A DNA stretch of 64,000 bases from CAIKNB01 sp041658705 (GTDB lineage: Bacteria > Patescibacteriota > Patescibacteriia > 2-12-FULL-60-25): assembly GCA_041658705.1 (NCBI GenBank), contig JBAZZT010000001.1:124001-188000 (forward strand), given 5' to 3'. Under the pieces are notes generated by a model. The model searched no databases. It was not told the DNA's origin and was given only the letters and a program-made list of their open reading frames with translations. Position numbers and translations under genes: made by a program. Position 1 is the first letter of the stretch. Every line of letters starts with the position of its first letter. Below, one piece after another: positions 43,123 through 50,787 of the stretch.

Positions 43123-43169
43123 ATGTACCGGAAGTAGTAGGAGGGTTATTCGAAAGTCGGGATACTGAC

Positions 43170-43826
43170 ATGGCGACGATTTTTGTCGACGAAAGCGGAT
43201 CATTCTTGCCCTGCAACGGACAGGAGAATTTTGTCATCGGGTCATTTACGGTCGGCGATCCAAGACGTACGGCAAAGGAATTTAAAAAGTGGCAAAGCAG
43301 CAAATTTCCTCGCAAAAAACGACGTCAGTCCGAAGTGAAATTTTCTGAAAGCGGTTTGTCGGATGATCTGCGGATTCGTACGATCAAATTCATCAGTTCG
43401 CTGGATGTCCGTATCCGGTATGGTTATCTGCACTGCGAGCGGCTTCCCTTCACTTCGTATGATCAAAGCGGGCTGCGAGAGGGTTACCTTTACACGCAGA
43501 TTCTTGGTAAGATTCTGGAATCCTATTTTCCAATCACCGAGCTGATATTTACCGTGCGGTGCGATCAGCGTAGATTGAAAGGGTTAAAGCAAAAAGATTT
43601 TATTGAAATTTTACAAGCTCGATTGTTACCGATTGCGCCAGCGAATTCTTTGATCGACATTAGGCAGATAGATTCAACATCGGATGTGAATATCCAAATC
43701 GCAGACTGGATTGTTGGGGCGCTGGCATCGTATCTGAACAACAAACCGCAGGGGTTGAAGTATTATCAAATTTTGAAAGGGAATGTAATCGGCAATCCGA
43801 TTGAGCTATTTAAGGCGGAACAATGA
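43170..43826 (+). CDS. DUF3800 family protein
   Basis: 218 aa. Opening IFVDESGSFLPC and FVIGSFTVGDPRR, and a later QIADWIVGALASYLNNK, fit DUF3800, whose members have an RNase H-like fold with acidic residues and often occur in mobile or defence settings. No partner gene is next to it. A GGAGG site lies 23 bases above the ATG, too far to be useful, so an earlier non-ATG start cannot be excluded. Confidence 0.75.
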   Translation: MATIFVDESGSFLPCNGQENFVIGSFTVGDPRRTAKEFKKWQSSKFPRKKRRQSEVKFSESGLSDDLRIRTIKFISSLDVRIRYGYLHCERLPFTSYDQSGLREGYLYTQILGKILESYFPITELIFTVRCDQRRLKGLKQKDFIEILQARLLPIAPANSLIDIRQIDSTSDVNIQIADWIVGALASYLNNKPQGLKYYQILKGNVIGNPIELFKAEQ

Positions 43827-44386
43827 TATGAACACGCACGCTTTTCAAGCAAACAAAAAACCCAATCGATTGATTGAGGTTTTTGTCGAAGCCGCGTCTA
43901 GCGAAGTCGTTCTCTTTGGCTCAAGCCCAGGGATCCCCCGGGGAACACCAAAGCGCTTCGAAAGGTATTATTGCAAGCTTCATGTATAAAATACCTAAAA
44001 AACATCTTTTTGTCAAAATTTATCCACAGTCGTGACATGCGTAAAATAAGTGCCTAAATCAGCCAATGCAAAAATCCGGCGTAAAACCAGACCCGCGGAT
44101 CGTATCCATGCAGGGGAGCGCGGGATGACAGGGGGGTGCGGGATGGTGGATAAAAAAACTGTCATCCTGAGCTTGTCGAAGGACCTTTATAAGCGACGCT
44201 TGAATCGATGGCTGATAAAGGTCCTTCGACTGCGCTGTCGCGGAGTTTACCCCGCACTCGATGCGGGGCTCAGGATGACGATAGATTTTGGCTACCCTCT
44301 ACCGACGTGGGCGCATGACCATGCGCCCCTACCCTCTAATTAAAAAACTCCCCCAGGATTTTTCCTGGGGTGGTTGAGGCGGGGTG
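43827..44386. repeat. Long spacer with terminator, repeats and minus-strand terminator
   Basis: After DUF3800 there is a stem ACCCAATC-GATT-GATTGAGGT with T-run (43862-43884). From 43990 to 44130 no structure is seen except a single TTATCCACA. At 44159-44280 lies a CATCCTGAGCTTGTCGAAGG...GGATGACG inverted repeat, and at 44307-44332 a GTAGGGGC palindrome. The last 45 bases hold the terminator of the next minus-strand gene. Confidence 0.6.
44342..44370 (-). terminator. Terminator of the 44.4-45.2 kb gene
   Basis: Read on the minus strand: stem CCCCAGGA / TCCTGGGG, then GAGTTTTTT, 17 bases after the stop codon. Confidence 0.85.
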
Positions 44387-45166
44387 TCAGAGCGAGCTGA
44401 AGTTCGGTCCGACCGCGAGTCTGGAGCGGTAGGCGTCGAGTTGCGACTTCCAGAGTCTGAATAAGCGCGGCTGCGCGGATTCGATGAGGAATGGATCGTG
44501 GTCGGGTTTCTCGAACGTCTGGAGGGGTTTGGGGTCGAAGACCTTGTGGGTCAAACCCAGCTCCCACAACTCTTGCTTCCGCTGGATGAACTCATCGAAC
44601 AGCGCGCGGATCGAACGCAGGCCGCCCAGACCGAGTTCCGTCCAGGTCACCGGGATCATGCCCTCGCCTTGGACGATCTCGCGCGCGACGTCCGGCACCT
44701 TGGCGCCGGGGCCCTCGATCAGCGCCTTGAACAGGCGATAGTTGGGCAACGAGTCGCAGGCCGAAGCGCAAGTGCCGTAGACGATGGGCCAGAGTAGGAT
44801 GCCGCGTTCGACGGCGACCTGCTTCATGCTCACGTGCAGCTTGAGCACGAAGTCGTAGCCCCGGCCGTCTTCCTTGCGCTTGAAGCTCCAGCCGACGCTC
44901 GAAGCGAATCCAAACGGAGGCGGCGGTTGGGCATTGTCATCTCGCAAGTAGCACATATCACCGTTTTCCTCATACACCATGCCCTGCTCGCGCAGGTGTC
45001 GGAGCATGGCCGCGTCCGGCACGAACTCGGCGATTGGCTCCGTCGTCGTCTCGCCGTGTGAGACGCGCAGGACTTTCATGCCTTTGAGCTCCGCGGCTTT
45101 GTCGAGGAGCTCGCGCAAAGTGAAAAGTTCCTTCCCCGCCACGAAATCGTTCTTGGGCTCTTTCAT
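44387..45166 (-). CDS. Unknown protein driven by a TTGACA-N18-TAAGAT promoter
   Basis: 259 aa from ATG 45166. The longer frame starting at 45205 is rejected because its ATG overlaps the -10 box (TAAGAT, 45209-45204; TTGACA 45233-45228, 18-bp gap); GGGAG upstream of 45166 supports the shorter form. No membrane segment. Central motif GILLWPIVYGTCASACDSLP and a helical C-terminus are seen, but I do not recognise the family. Single-gene unit with its own strong terminator, the same build as the 47.8-kb gene and the helicase module. Confidence 0.65.
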   Translation of the reverse strand: MKEPKNDFVAGKELFTLRELLDKAAELKGMKVLRVSHGETTTEPIAEFVPDAAMLRHLREQGMVYEENGDMCYLRDDNAQPPPPFGFASSVGWSFKRKEDGRGYDFVLKLHVSMKQVAVERGILLWPIVYGTCASACDSLPNYRLFKALIEGPGAKVPDVAREIVQGEGMIPVTWTELGLGGLRSIRALFDEFIQRKQELWELGLTHKVFDPKPLQTFEKPDHDPFLIESAQPRLFRLWKSQLDAYRSRLAVGPNFSSL

Positions 45167-45295
45167 TATCTCTACCGCTCCCTTCAAGTCAATGTACAGC
45201 CGCATCTTAGGGAAAAACGGGGGAAAATGTCAAGATTAGCGTAAGCGGGCGATATAGTTCAGGGGTTGTGAGATCGCGCATATTCCGCTAGTCTG

Positions 45296-45808
45296 ATGTT
45301 TATCATGCGGCAATTAAACATACTTAATCCCGAAGCTTTGTCTTCAGAAGTCATCGCGAGCTTAAAGTTGCGCCAAGCGGCCCGCGCAATTGTCCTGGAT
45401 GACGACCATCGAGTGGCTTTGCTGCATGTCTCGAAAAAAGGATTTTATAAGCTCCCCGGCGGCGGAGTGGAAAACGGCGAGGATCTTCTCACGGCCCTGA
45501 AGCGAGAATGCAGGGAAGAAGCCGGTTCTTCGATTGAAGTGATTCGGGAGCTGGGCATGATCGTCGAATATCGCGGTAAATTCGGCGTGCGCCAAGAATC
45601 CTATTGCTATATCGCGCGGCTGATCGGCGAAAAAGACCAACCGGATTTTACGCTACACGAAAAAGAAGACGGTTTCACTCTTCTATGGGTTCCCTTGGAC
45701 GAAGCGCTGCGCCTCATCGCTGAAGCGCAACCACAAGATTATCTAGGGAATTTCGTGCAGCCAAGGGATTTAACTTTCTTGCAAGAAGCCGCGAGAGTAC
45801 TCGCCTAG
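45296..45808 (+). CDS. Nudix hydrolase
   Basis: 170 aa. Nudix box GGGVENGEDLLTALKRECRE followed by EAGS, preceded by GFYKLPGG. The N-terminal 40 residues and the C-terminal DFTLHEKEDGFTLLWVPLDE are typical of small nucleotide-cleaning enzymes. Start at 45296 or the second ATG at 45308. Convergent with the next gene. Confidence 0.88.
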   Translation: MFIMRQLNILNPEALSSEVIASLKLRQAARAIVLDDDHRVALLHVSKKGFYKLPGGGVENGEDLLTALKRECREEAGSSIEVIRELGMIVEYRGKFGVRQESYCYIARLIGEKDQPDFTLHEKEDGFTLLWVPLDEALRLIAEAQPQDYLGNFVQPRDLTFLQEAARVLA

Positions 45809-45826
45809 AAAGTCGCGGCGCAGTCG

Positions 45827-46561
45827 TTAGAATTTATCGAACCAACGCTTCGTGGCGCGAAATAACTCCGTCCGGATGTTGGGCGTGTCGTCGAAGTAGT
45901 GTGTTGCGCCTTTGATTATTTTAAGTGCTTTCGGTTCCTGAGCCGCGGTAAAATATTTCTTCGCGCCTTTTAAGAGTTGACCTCTGCCTGCGGCGATGAC
46001 GTTAAGCGGCTTCTGGAAATTTTTCGCGAGACCATCCCAATCCAGCCGGTCGATTTCGTCAGCCATGGCTTTGCCGATGACCGCGTTGGCGCCCCAGCGC
46101 ATGAAATAACCATTCAACGCTCGGATGAATTTGCCGCCCGGATAGCCGTATTTTTTCTTGACGAATGAAATATCGTACGAGCCATCCCACAGGGTCGCGG
46201 CGTCGAATTTCTGTTCGCGCGAAGCCATGACTACCGGAGCGCCGAAGGAGTGGCCCACGACGTATATTTTGCGTACGCCGCGTTTGCGGAAATAGCGGAC
46301 GACGGCATCGAGGTCGTTGGCGTGGATCTGCAGCGTGCAATCGATGAGTTGGCGCGCATCTTTTTGCCAGCCATAAAGGTTGAAGCGATACGCGGCATAA
46401 CCCTGCGCCGCAAACCAGCTCGTCGCGTCCTCATATAAGCCATCATAAATACTGCACGGCAGGCCATGCACGATAATGACCAGCGGTCGCCTGAGCGAAC
46501 CGCTAAGTCTGCCGTAGACAGCGTGTTTGCCGTCGACTTTGATCTTTATATTCTTGTCCAT
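45827..46561 (-). CDS. Alpha/beta hydrolase
   Basis: 244 aa. Oxyanion-hole segment HGLPCSIYDG, nucleophile elbow GHSFGAP (Ser in the G-x-S-x-G motif), Asp in LWDGSYD or nearby, and a catalytic His in GATHYFDD complete a plausible triad. The fold is that of short cytosolic esterases or peptidase-like hydrolases; no signal peptide. Substrate unknown. Confidence 0.85.
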   Translation of the reverse strand: MDKNIKIKVDGKHAVYGRLSGSLRRPLVIIVHGLPCSIYDGLYEDATSWFAAQGYAAYRFNLYGWQKDARQLIDCTLQIHANDLDAVVRYFRKRGVRKIYVVGHSFGAPVVMASREQKFDAATLWDGSYDISFVKKKYGYPGGKFIRALNGYFMRWGANAVIGKAMADEIDRLDWDGLAKNFQKPLNVIAAGRGQLLKGAKKYFTAAQEPKALKIIKGATHYFDDTPNIRTELFRATKRWFDKF

Positions 46562-46644
46562 AAAAAAGCGGATGACAGGCTACACGTTACCTTAAAGCGG
46601 CGCTGGCGTGAAGGGTTTTTGAGGCTTTGGCCAAGCGTTGGAAT

Positions 46645-46671
46645 TTGACTTGTTTTGTCGGATACTATAAT
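46645..46671 (+). promoter_or_regulatory. Promoter of the HEATH protein gene
   Basis: TTGACT (46645-46650) with TATAAT (46666-46671) 15 bp on; a 17-bp spacing would place the -10 on TAATCC. Confidence 0.5.
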
Positions 46672-46710
46672 CCTTAACGAGCTACTTGGTCCTTTTCAGG
46701 CGAGGATGAA

Positions 46711-47688
46711 ATGCGAATAGCGCAGATGTCTTTCGGAGTCCATGTGGTGAAGTGCACGATCCTGGAGCCGGATGAGCCGGTTCAGGTCGGGGAAATCAGG
46801 CTCGTGCTCGACGAAGGGGCCGATGAAGATAGGGCTATCGAGCAGGATCTCTTGCAGCGTTATTGGTTCTTGAATCCCTTGGTTTGCGGGAATCCGATTC
46901 AGAGCAGTCGGCTCATGGTCGCGCCGGGCGTGGATGTGAGCTTTCACTCCTTCGGCGAAATAATTCCGGATCATCGGCTCAATGAGCTGGTCAAAGCTCT
47001 GGCGATCTTCTGGGGATGCTTGCGGGAGAAGCCATTATTCACGCTGAAGAGCGTCCAGTTGTTGGCGGAAAACCAGCACAATGACAAGAGCGGTGATTTC
47101 ATGCGTGGCTGCGAGGTTCCGCCGCAAAACCGCTTCGAACTTTTTCCGGCCAGCTTCGACACGAGCAGCATGTGCCGCGGTTTCCTGCCTTGCACCTGGC
47201 TTGAAAGCGCGGCAATCCATGAAGCGACGCATGTCTGTCTGGAACCGAGGTTGAAGATCTTGTGGGATGCGGATCTGGCCGCCCTGGGCTACCGCAAGAC
47301 GCCGCCGGGCTGCAGGATACGATTGCGCAGCGGAGGAACGACGGATTGCGCCATGACCGATCCGCGACGCGTGCCTACGACCTACTGTCTGCAACAGATG
47401 GACGACGATCGCGCGGAAAGCGCGGTTGCGTACTTGATCGGCTGGAGGCTGGATCCCGAGCGCGCCAGGCGCTTGTCCAAGATCTTTGATCTCGAAGGGG
47501 GCGAGAGAGCCAGGTACGGCCATTGCACCGACTTGCCGCCGCTTCCTTCCATGATCGAACCGGTTTTCCATCTCGCGCGCGGGGCGACGGCGGAAGATTG
47601 TTCTTTTGCCTCGAACGGCGGCGCGGAATGTCGTGAACTCAAGTTCCTCACGCTTGAAGAGTTCTGGGAACTCACGCGACAGCAGTGA
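46711..47688 (+). CDS. Putative zinc metallopeptidase (HEATH motif)
   Basis: 325 aa, no signal or membrane segment. The motif HEATH (His170, Glu171, His174) in SAAIHEATHVCLEP matches the HExxH zinc site, and Glu236 in DDDRAESAVAYL could be the third ligand, as in gluzincins. It has nine or more cysteines, some in pairs (CRGFLPC). A GAGG site precedes ATG 46711. The gene has its own promoter and terminator. Family not recognised; activity is inferred from the motif alone. Confidence 0.65.
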   Translation: MRIAQMSFGVHVVKCTILEPDEPVQVGEIRLVLDEGADEDRAIEQDLLQRYWFLNPLVCGNPIQSSRLMVAPGVDVSFHSFGEIIPDHRLNELVKALAIFWGCLREKPLFTLKSVQLLAENQHNDKSGDFMRGCEVPPQNRFELFPASFDTSSMCRGFLPCTWLESAAIHEATHVCLEPRLKILWDADLAALGYRKTPPGCRIRLRSGGTTDCAMTDPRRVPTTYCLQQMDDDRAESAVAYLIGWRLDPERARRLSKIFDLEGGERARYGHCTDLPPLPSMIEPVFHLARGATAEDCSFASNGGAECRELKFLTLEEFWELTRQQ

Positions 47689-47704
47689 GCCGCATGCGTG
47701 CTTG

Positions 47705-47734
47705 GCGCCACATTGATTCGTGGCGCTGTTTTTT
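47705..47734 (+). terminator. Terminator of the HEATH protein gene
   Basis: Stem GCGCCAC / GTGGCGC with loop ATTGATTC, followed by TGTTTTTT. Confidence 0.85.
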
Positions 47735-47773
47735 ATGGCAAACGCGATAACCGTGAGACGAATCAAGAATATT

Positions 47774-47806
47774 AAAAAACGCCGCTCAAGAATGAACTTG
47801 AGCGGC
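47774..47806 (-). terminator. Terminator of the 47.8-48.3 kb gene
   Basis: Read on the minus strand: stem GCCGCTCAAG / CTTGAGCGGC with loop TTCATT-like sequence, then GTTTTTT. Confidence 0.87.
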
Positions 47807-47817
47807 AAAGAGTCTCA

Positions 47818-48306
47818 TTAGGCCATGGGTGCCGTCGAGAATGACCTGGTGAAGATGTCGGCCATTATGTCGACGATTTGGAAAGCTTCCGGGTCCTGGA
47901 TTTCCGCGTCGAAGATAAGGGATAGCGTCTGTTCTTCCCGTGACAAACGCTTGAATAGCTCGTCGTTCGCCAGGTGCTCGACTTGCCAGTGGCCGCCCTC
48001 GTCGGCGAAATATGTCAGGTCTAGGATCATCTCTTGAGTCTCGCCCTTCTTACGATTGAGCGAGACGATAGCTATCACGCAATCCTCGTCGTCACCCGCT
48101 ACGTCAATGAAATCTGGATTGCTAAAGGAAAAACTCCAGATCAGGACGAGGTCGTCCTTCCGAGCTTCGTGCACGACGAAGAATCCGCCGGCCGAATCTT
48201 GCTCCATATATTCATTGTCGGCGCTGATTCCGCGGCTCGTGAATCGAGCTTCGATCTCGGCTAATTTTCTGATGACCGCCGGGGCTGATTCTAACGCTTT
48301 GTGCAA
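47818..48306 (-). CDS. Unknown acidic protein with TTG start
   Basis: 162 aa. GGAGGTGG followed six bases later by TTG at 48306 fixes the start; the longer open frame has no other signal. The promoter is TTGACC (48352-48347), 17 bp, TAAGAC (48329-48324). The protein is acidic with a helical N-terminus (LESAPAVIRKLAEIEARF) and beta-rich centre (LVLIWSFSFSNPDFIDV). Family unknown. Same transcription-unit style as the 44.4-kb gene and the short-RNA module. Confidence 0.65.
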   Translation of the reverse strand: MHKALESAPAVIRKLAEIEARFTSRGISADNEYMEQDSAGGFFVVHEARKDDLVLIWSFSFSNPDFIDVAGDDEDCVIAIVSLNRKKGETQEMILDLTYFADEGGHWQVEHLANDELFKRLSREEQTLSLIFDAEIQDPEAFQIVDIMADIFTRSFSTAPMA

Positions 48307-48442
48307 GGTCCACCTCCGTGAGGGTCTTATCAAATATTTCCATGCTGGTCAAGCCACTCCGTGTACTTAAATAAATTCTACATGAAGTCGTGTGCGTTTC
48401 CGACTCATACGTAAAAACAGCTCTTGTGGAGCTGCTTTTACG

Positions 48443-48519
48443 TGGTGCGACCGAGACGATTCGAACGTCTGACCTCCTCCTTCGCAGGGAGGCGCTCTAT
48501 CCAGCTGAGCTACGGCCGC
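48443..48519 (-). tRNA. tRNA-Arg (anticodon GCG)
   Basis: Minus-strand cloverleaf: acceptor GCGGCCG / CGGTCGC, D-loop AGCTGGATA, anticodon stem CCTCC / GGAGG with loop CTGCGAA (anticodon GCG), T-loop TTCGAAT, CCA encoded. Most bacteria read CGN codons with an ACG anticodon that is edited to inosine, so a GCG anticodon is unusual. Confidence 0.93.
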
Positions 48520-48533
48520 ATTTTTCTTCCTTT

Positions 48534-49040
48534 TTACAGTCTTAGGAACCGCGCGAATATATCAGAAAAATGCTCTTCGCGCAAGTCCAGGTCCTCTTCT
48601 AGGTATTTTTTAAGGTGATTCCGCACGGCGACGGGATCCTCGTCTTCCAGGGTCAATCTCAAACGCGGTTTCAAGGCGTTTTTGGGTTGGAGGTACAAAA
48701 CCTTGGTCTCCGGCGGCTGATATAGGATGGCGAAGTCGTTCAGCTGGTCGTAAAGATAGAAGCGCCCGTTCACCGTCACTCCATTGGTGCCGATCTGCAC
48801 CAGCGCAGACTGCGGCTTCTCATTCCCCGCCAAGACCAGGATGATGGAGGTGAGCAGGATGATGAAAGCGAACATGTAATTGGACGTATAAATCCCATAT
48901 CCGACCAGGGCCAAGGCCACGAGGGCCATCCAGATATACCACTTGGGATGGCGCTCATGATACTCGAACGCCGGCATCTCCCAGACGAAGACATCCTGGG
49001 CTTGCGCCAATTCCGCCAAAAACTCTTTTGAATAGGCCAT
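48534..49040 (-). CDS. Small membrane protein of unknown function
   Basis: 168 aa. Polar N-terminus, two adjacent hydrophobic segments (WYIWMALVALALVGYGIYT and FAFIILLTSIILVLA), then a cytoplasmic domain of about 90 residues with a PH-like beta pattern (GTNGVTVNGRFYLYDQLNDF, KVLYLQP). It lies 14 bases upstream of the tRNA-Arg gene on the same strand and may be co-transcribed with it. Confidence 0.75.
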   Translation of the reverse strand: MAYSKEFLAELAQAQDVFVWEMPAFEYHERHPKWYIWMALVALALVGYGIYTSNYMFAFIILLTSIILVLAGNEKPQSALVQIGTNGVTVNGRFYLYDQLNDFAILYQPPETKVLYLQPKNALKPRLRLTLEDEDPVAVRNHLKKYLEEDLDLREEHFSDIFARFLRL

Positions 49041-49187
49041 ACGCGGAGATTATACCATTTTCACGCAAACCCGGTTAAAAGCCTTGTCTATTCCTCTTTT
49101 GGCTGCTAATCTTGCCCCGCAAAGCCTGTCATTCCCGCCCCCGCTTTTGCGGGGGTGAACTCCAGCGGGAATCCAGATTCAAAACTC

Positions 49188-49282
49188 GGAGAGGTACCCA
49201 AGAGGCTGAAGGGGGGAGATTGCTAATCTCCTAGGTCGGTCTTAAAGCCGGCGCGAGGGTTCGAATCCCTCTCTCTCCGCCA
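49188..49282 (+). tRNA. tRNA-Ser (anticodon GCU)
   Basis: Acceptor GGAGAGG / TCTCTCC, anticodon loop TTGCTAA (GCT), long variable arm (TAGGTCGGTCTTAAAGCC region), T-loop TTCGAAT, discriminator G and CCA. Class II layout confirms Ser. Confidence 0.94.
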
Positions 49283-49357
49283 TGACAACTTCGTATCGGC
49301 AGACCCACATGCCTCAAAGCGTGCGAGATTTGTGCAGTACGATTGTGACCAACAAAA

Positions 49358-49379
49358 ACGATCCAAAAGGGTCGTTTTT
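49358..49379 (+). terminator. tRNA-Ser (GCU) terminator
   Basis: Stem ACGATCC / GGGTCGT with loop AAAA and a T-run, 75 bases after the tRNA. Confidence 0.8.
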
Positions 49380-49432
49380 GCGTGAGATCGAGTAATAGAT
49401 TCTTTTATAAGAGAGTATAATAATGCATCTCT

Positions 49433-50311
49433 ATGAATAAATTTGATTTTCATTTCCATTCAACGTATTCAGACGGAAAATTATCTGTCCCGGAACTTGC
49501 AGAAATGATCAAAACTGAAAAATTAAGTCTCTGCGCCCTCACCGATCATAATACGGTTGACGGTACCCGAGAACTGGGGATGTGCCTTAATGGTTCTGGC
49601 ATTACAGTGGTTCCCGGGGTTGAGCTCTCAGTGAAGTATGATGAAAACGAGGTTCATATTCTCGCCTTAGATTTTGACATTGATCGGGCAGTCGAAATCC
49701 TGAAGGAACGTAATGAGCTTGTTCGGGATCAAAAGATTGAAGAGATGAAAAAAGCAATTGAGCTTTCTCGCACGGAGGGCCTTGAAATCACGGACGGTTT
49801 GCTTCCAGTCGAAAAACAACCGGTGACTCTAACTCTCGCTCTTGATATCTGCGCAAACCGCGTGAACCAAGGCCTGTTTATTAAAAAGCACGGGAAACCC
49901 CTTATTCCCGAGGACATCTTTTTCGAATACCAAGCGCCAGGCAAATCTTGCGCCGTGGAAAGAAGCGGCGTCACTGCAGAATGGATCGTTGAAAAATTTA
50001 AAGGGGTGGCACAGGATTTGATTATTGCGCATCCCTTCGTATCGGTAAGCGTGGTTACAAAGCCGCTCGATGAGGTGCGTATGAAAGATTTGATTCGGAT
50101 TGGAATGACGGGGATCGAAATGTACCATAGTAAAACTTCGAATGAACAGATTTCTTTGATAGAAAAAATAGTTACGGAGAAGGGACTCCATTATACTGGC
50201 GGATCTGATTTTCATGGAAGGAAAACCGATCCGTCCATCGGTCAGTATGGTCACGATCTGACTCTTCCTGATTTTCACCTTTCGCATTATGAGCAAATCA
50301 AAACAATCTAG
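49433..50311 (+). CDS. PHP-domain phosphoesterase
   Basis: 292 aa. PHP metal motifs: FHFHSTYSDG, LTDHNTVDG, PGVELS, then IIAHPF and GGSDFHG. This group includes RNase AM and other 5'-end phosphoesterases of the TrpH/YciV type. A TATAAT box at 49416 lies 12 bases above the ATG. A short frame overlaps its last 23 bases. Confidence 0.88.
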   Translation: MNKFDFHFHSTYSDGKLSVPELAEMIKTEKLSLCALTDHNTVDGTRELGMCLNGSGITVVPGVELSVKYDENEVHILALDFDIDRAVEILKERNELVRDQKIEEMKKAIELSRTEGLEITDGLLPVEKQPVTLTLALDICANRVNQGLFIKKHGKPLIPEDIFFEYQAPGKSCAVERSGVTAEWIVEKFKGVAQDLIIAHPFVSVSVVTKPLDEVRMKDLIRIGMTGIEMYHSKTSNEQISLIEKIVTEKGLHYTGGSDFHGRKTDPSIGQYGHDLTLPDFHLSHYEQIKTI

Positions 50312-50456
50312 CGAGAACATGCCGAACGCTCTCGTGATTCAAGAAGTGACACGCGTGTTGAGAGATGATAGCTTTGCTCTTTCGATGCGCGCTGACGTAC
50401 TCGCAGAGGTAATTAGCGCCGAACGCTTCAAGTATCCCAACGCTCGCGTATCGTGA
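50289..50456 (+). CDS. Short ORF after the PHP gene (55 aa)
   Basis: Starts within the last 23 bases of the PHP gene and reads MSKSKQSSENMPNALVIQEV and on to NARVS. It ends at TGA (50454-50456). The same reading frame resumes as the next ORF after only six codons, so the two may be one gene split by a stop. No family recognised. Confidence 0.35.
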   Translation: MSKSKQSSENMPNALVIQEVTRVLRDDSFALSMRADVLAEVISAERFKYPNARVS

Positions 50457-50474
50457 GCCGCTCCTCACAATCCA

Positions 50475-50648
50475 ATGACTCTTCAATTCATCATCATGAT
50501 TGAAGAGAGACCAGAGGTTCTGGGGGATATTCTTGATCCGTGGGTCGCGGCGGTAAATGTGCAATCTCATATGCTGTGTATAGTAGATTATACGAGATAT
50601 GAGTTAACCATTAAGGTGAGTGGTGAAAAGTTGAAACTTTCCTTGTAA
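50475..50648 (+). CDS. Short ORF (57 aa), in frame with the preceding one
   Basis: MTLQFIIMIEERPEVLGDIL, then DPWVAAVNVQSHMLCIVDYT, ending KLKLSL. It lies in the same frame as 50289-50456. A hairpin terminator follows at 50684, which would fit a transcript from the PHP gene through both frames. Confidence 0.35.
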   Translation: MTLQFIIMIEERPEVLGDILDPWVAAVNVQSHMLCIVDYTRYELTIKVSGEKLKLSL

Positions 50649-50683
50649 ACGGAGTCACGGTTTATGCAGCGCGACCAGCAAAG

Positions 50684-50703
50684 CCGCCCGAAAGGGCGGT
50701 TTT
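50684..50703 (+). terminator. Terminator after the PHP gene and short ORFs
   Basis: Perfect stem CCGCCC-GAAA-GGGCGG followed by TTTT. Confidence 0.85.
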
Positions 50704-50787
50704 GCGTTTGAATGTCAGTGCCAGACTCAGAAGCAACTTGATGGAAACATCGGTTTTTTTCTAATAAGTGCTAAACTGTATCTAGCG
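50704..50787. other. Spacer before the NERD protein
   Basis: Holds a partial copy of the GTCAGTGCCAGACTC...AACTTGATG dispersed repeat (50712-50745) and a TAAACT box (about 50771) 12 bases above the ATG. Confidence 0.45.

Noticed and set aside
43828..43989. 53-codon frame after DUF3800 (MNTHAFQANK...)
   Set aside because: It covers the terminator stem and has no ribosome-binding site or recognisable composition.
44014..44024. TTATCCACA as a replication-origin DnaA box
   Set aside because: Only one clear box is seen in the spacer, with no cluster, no AT-rich unwinding region and no dnaA or dnaN nearby; another copy lies by chance inside the recombinase gene.
50454..50456. TGA read as Gly or Trp (alternative code)
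   Set aside because: virB4, paralogue A and the dsbA-like gene end at TGA at the expected places, so the code is standard.
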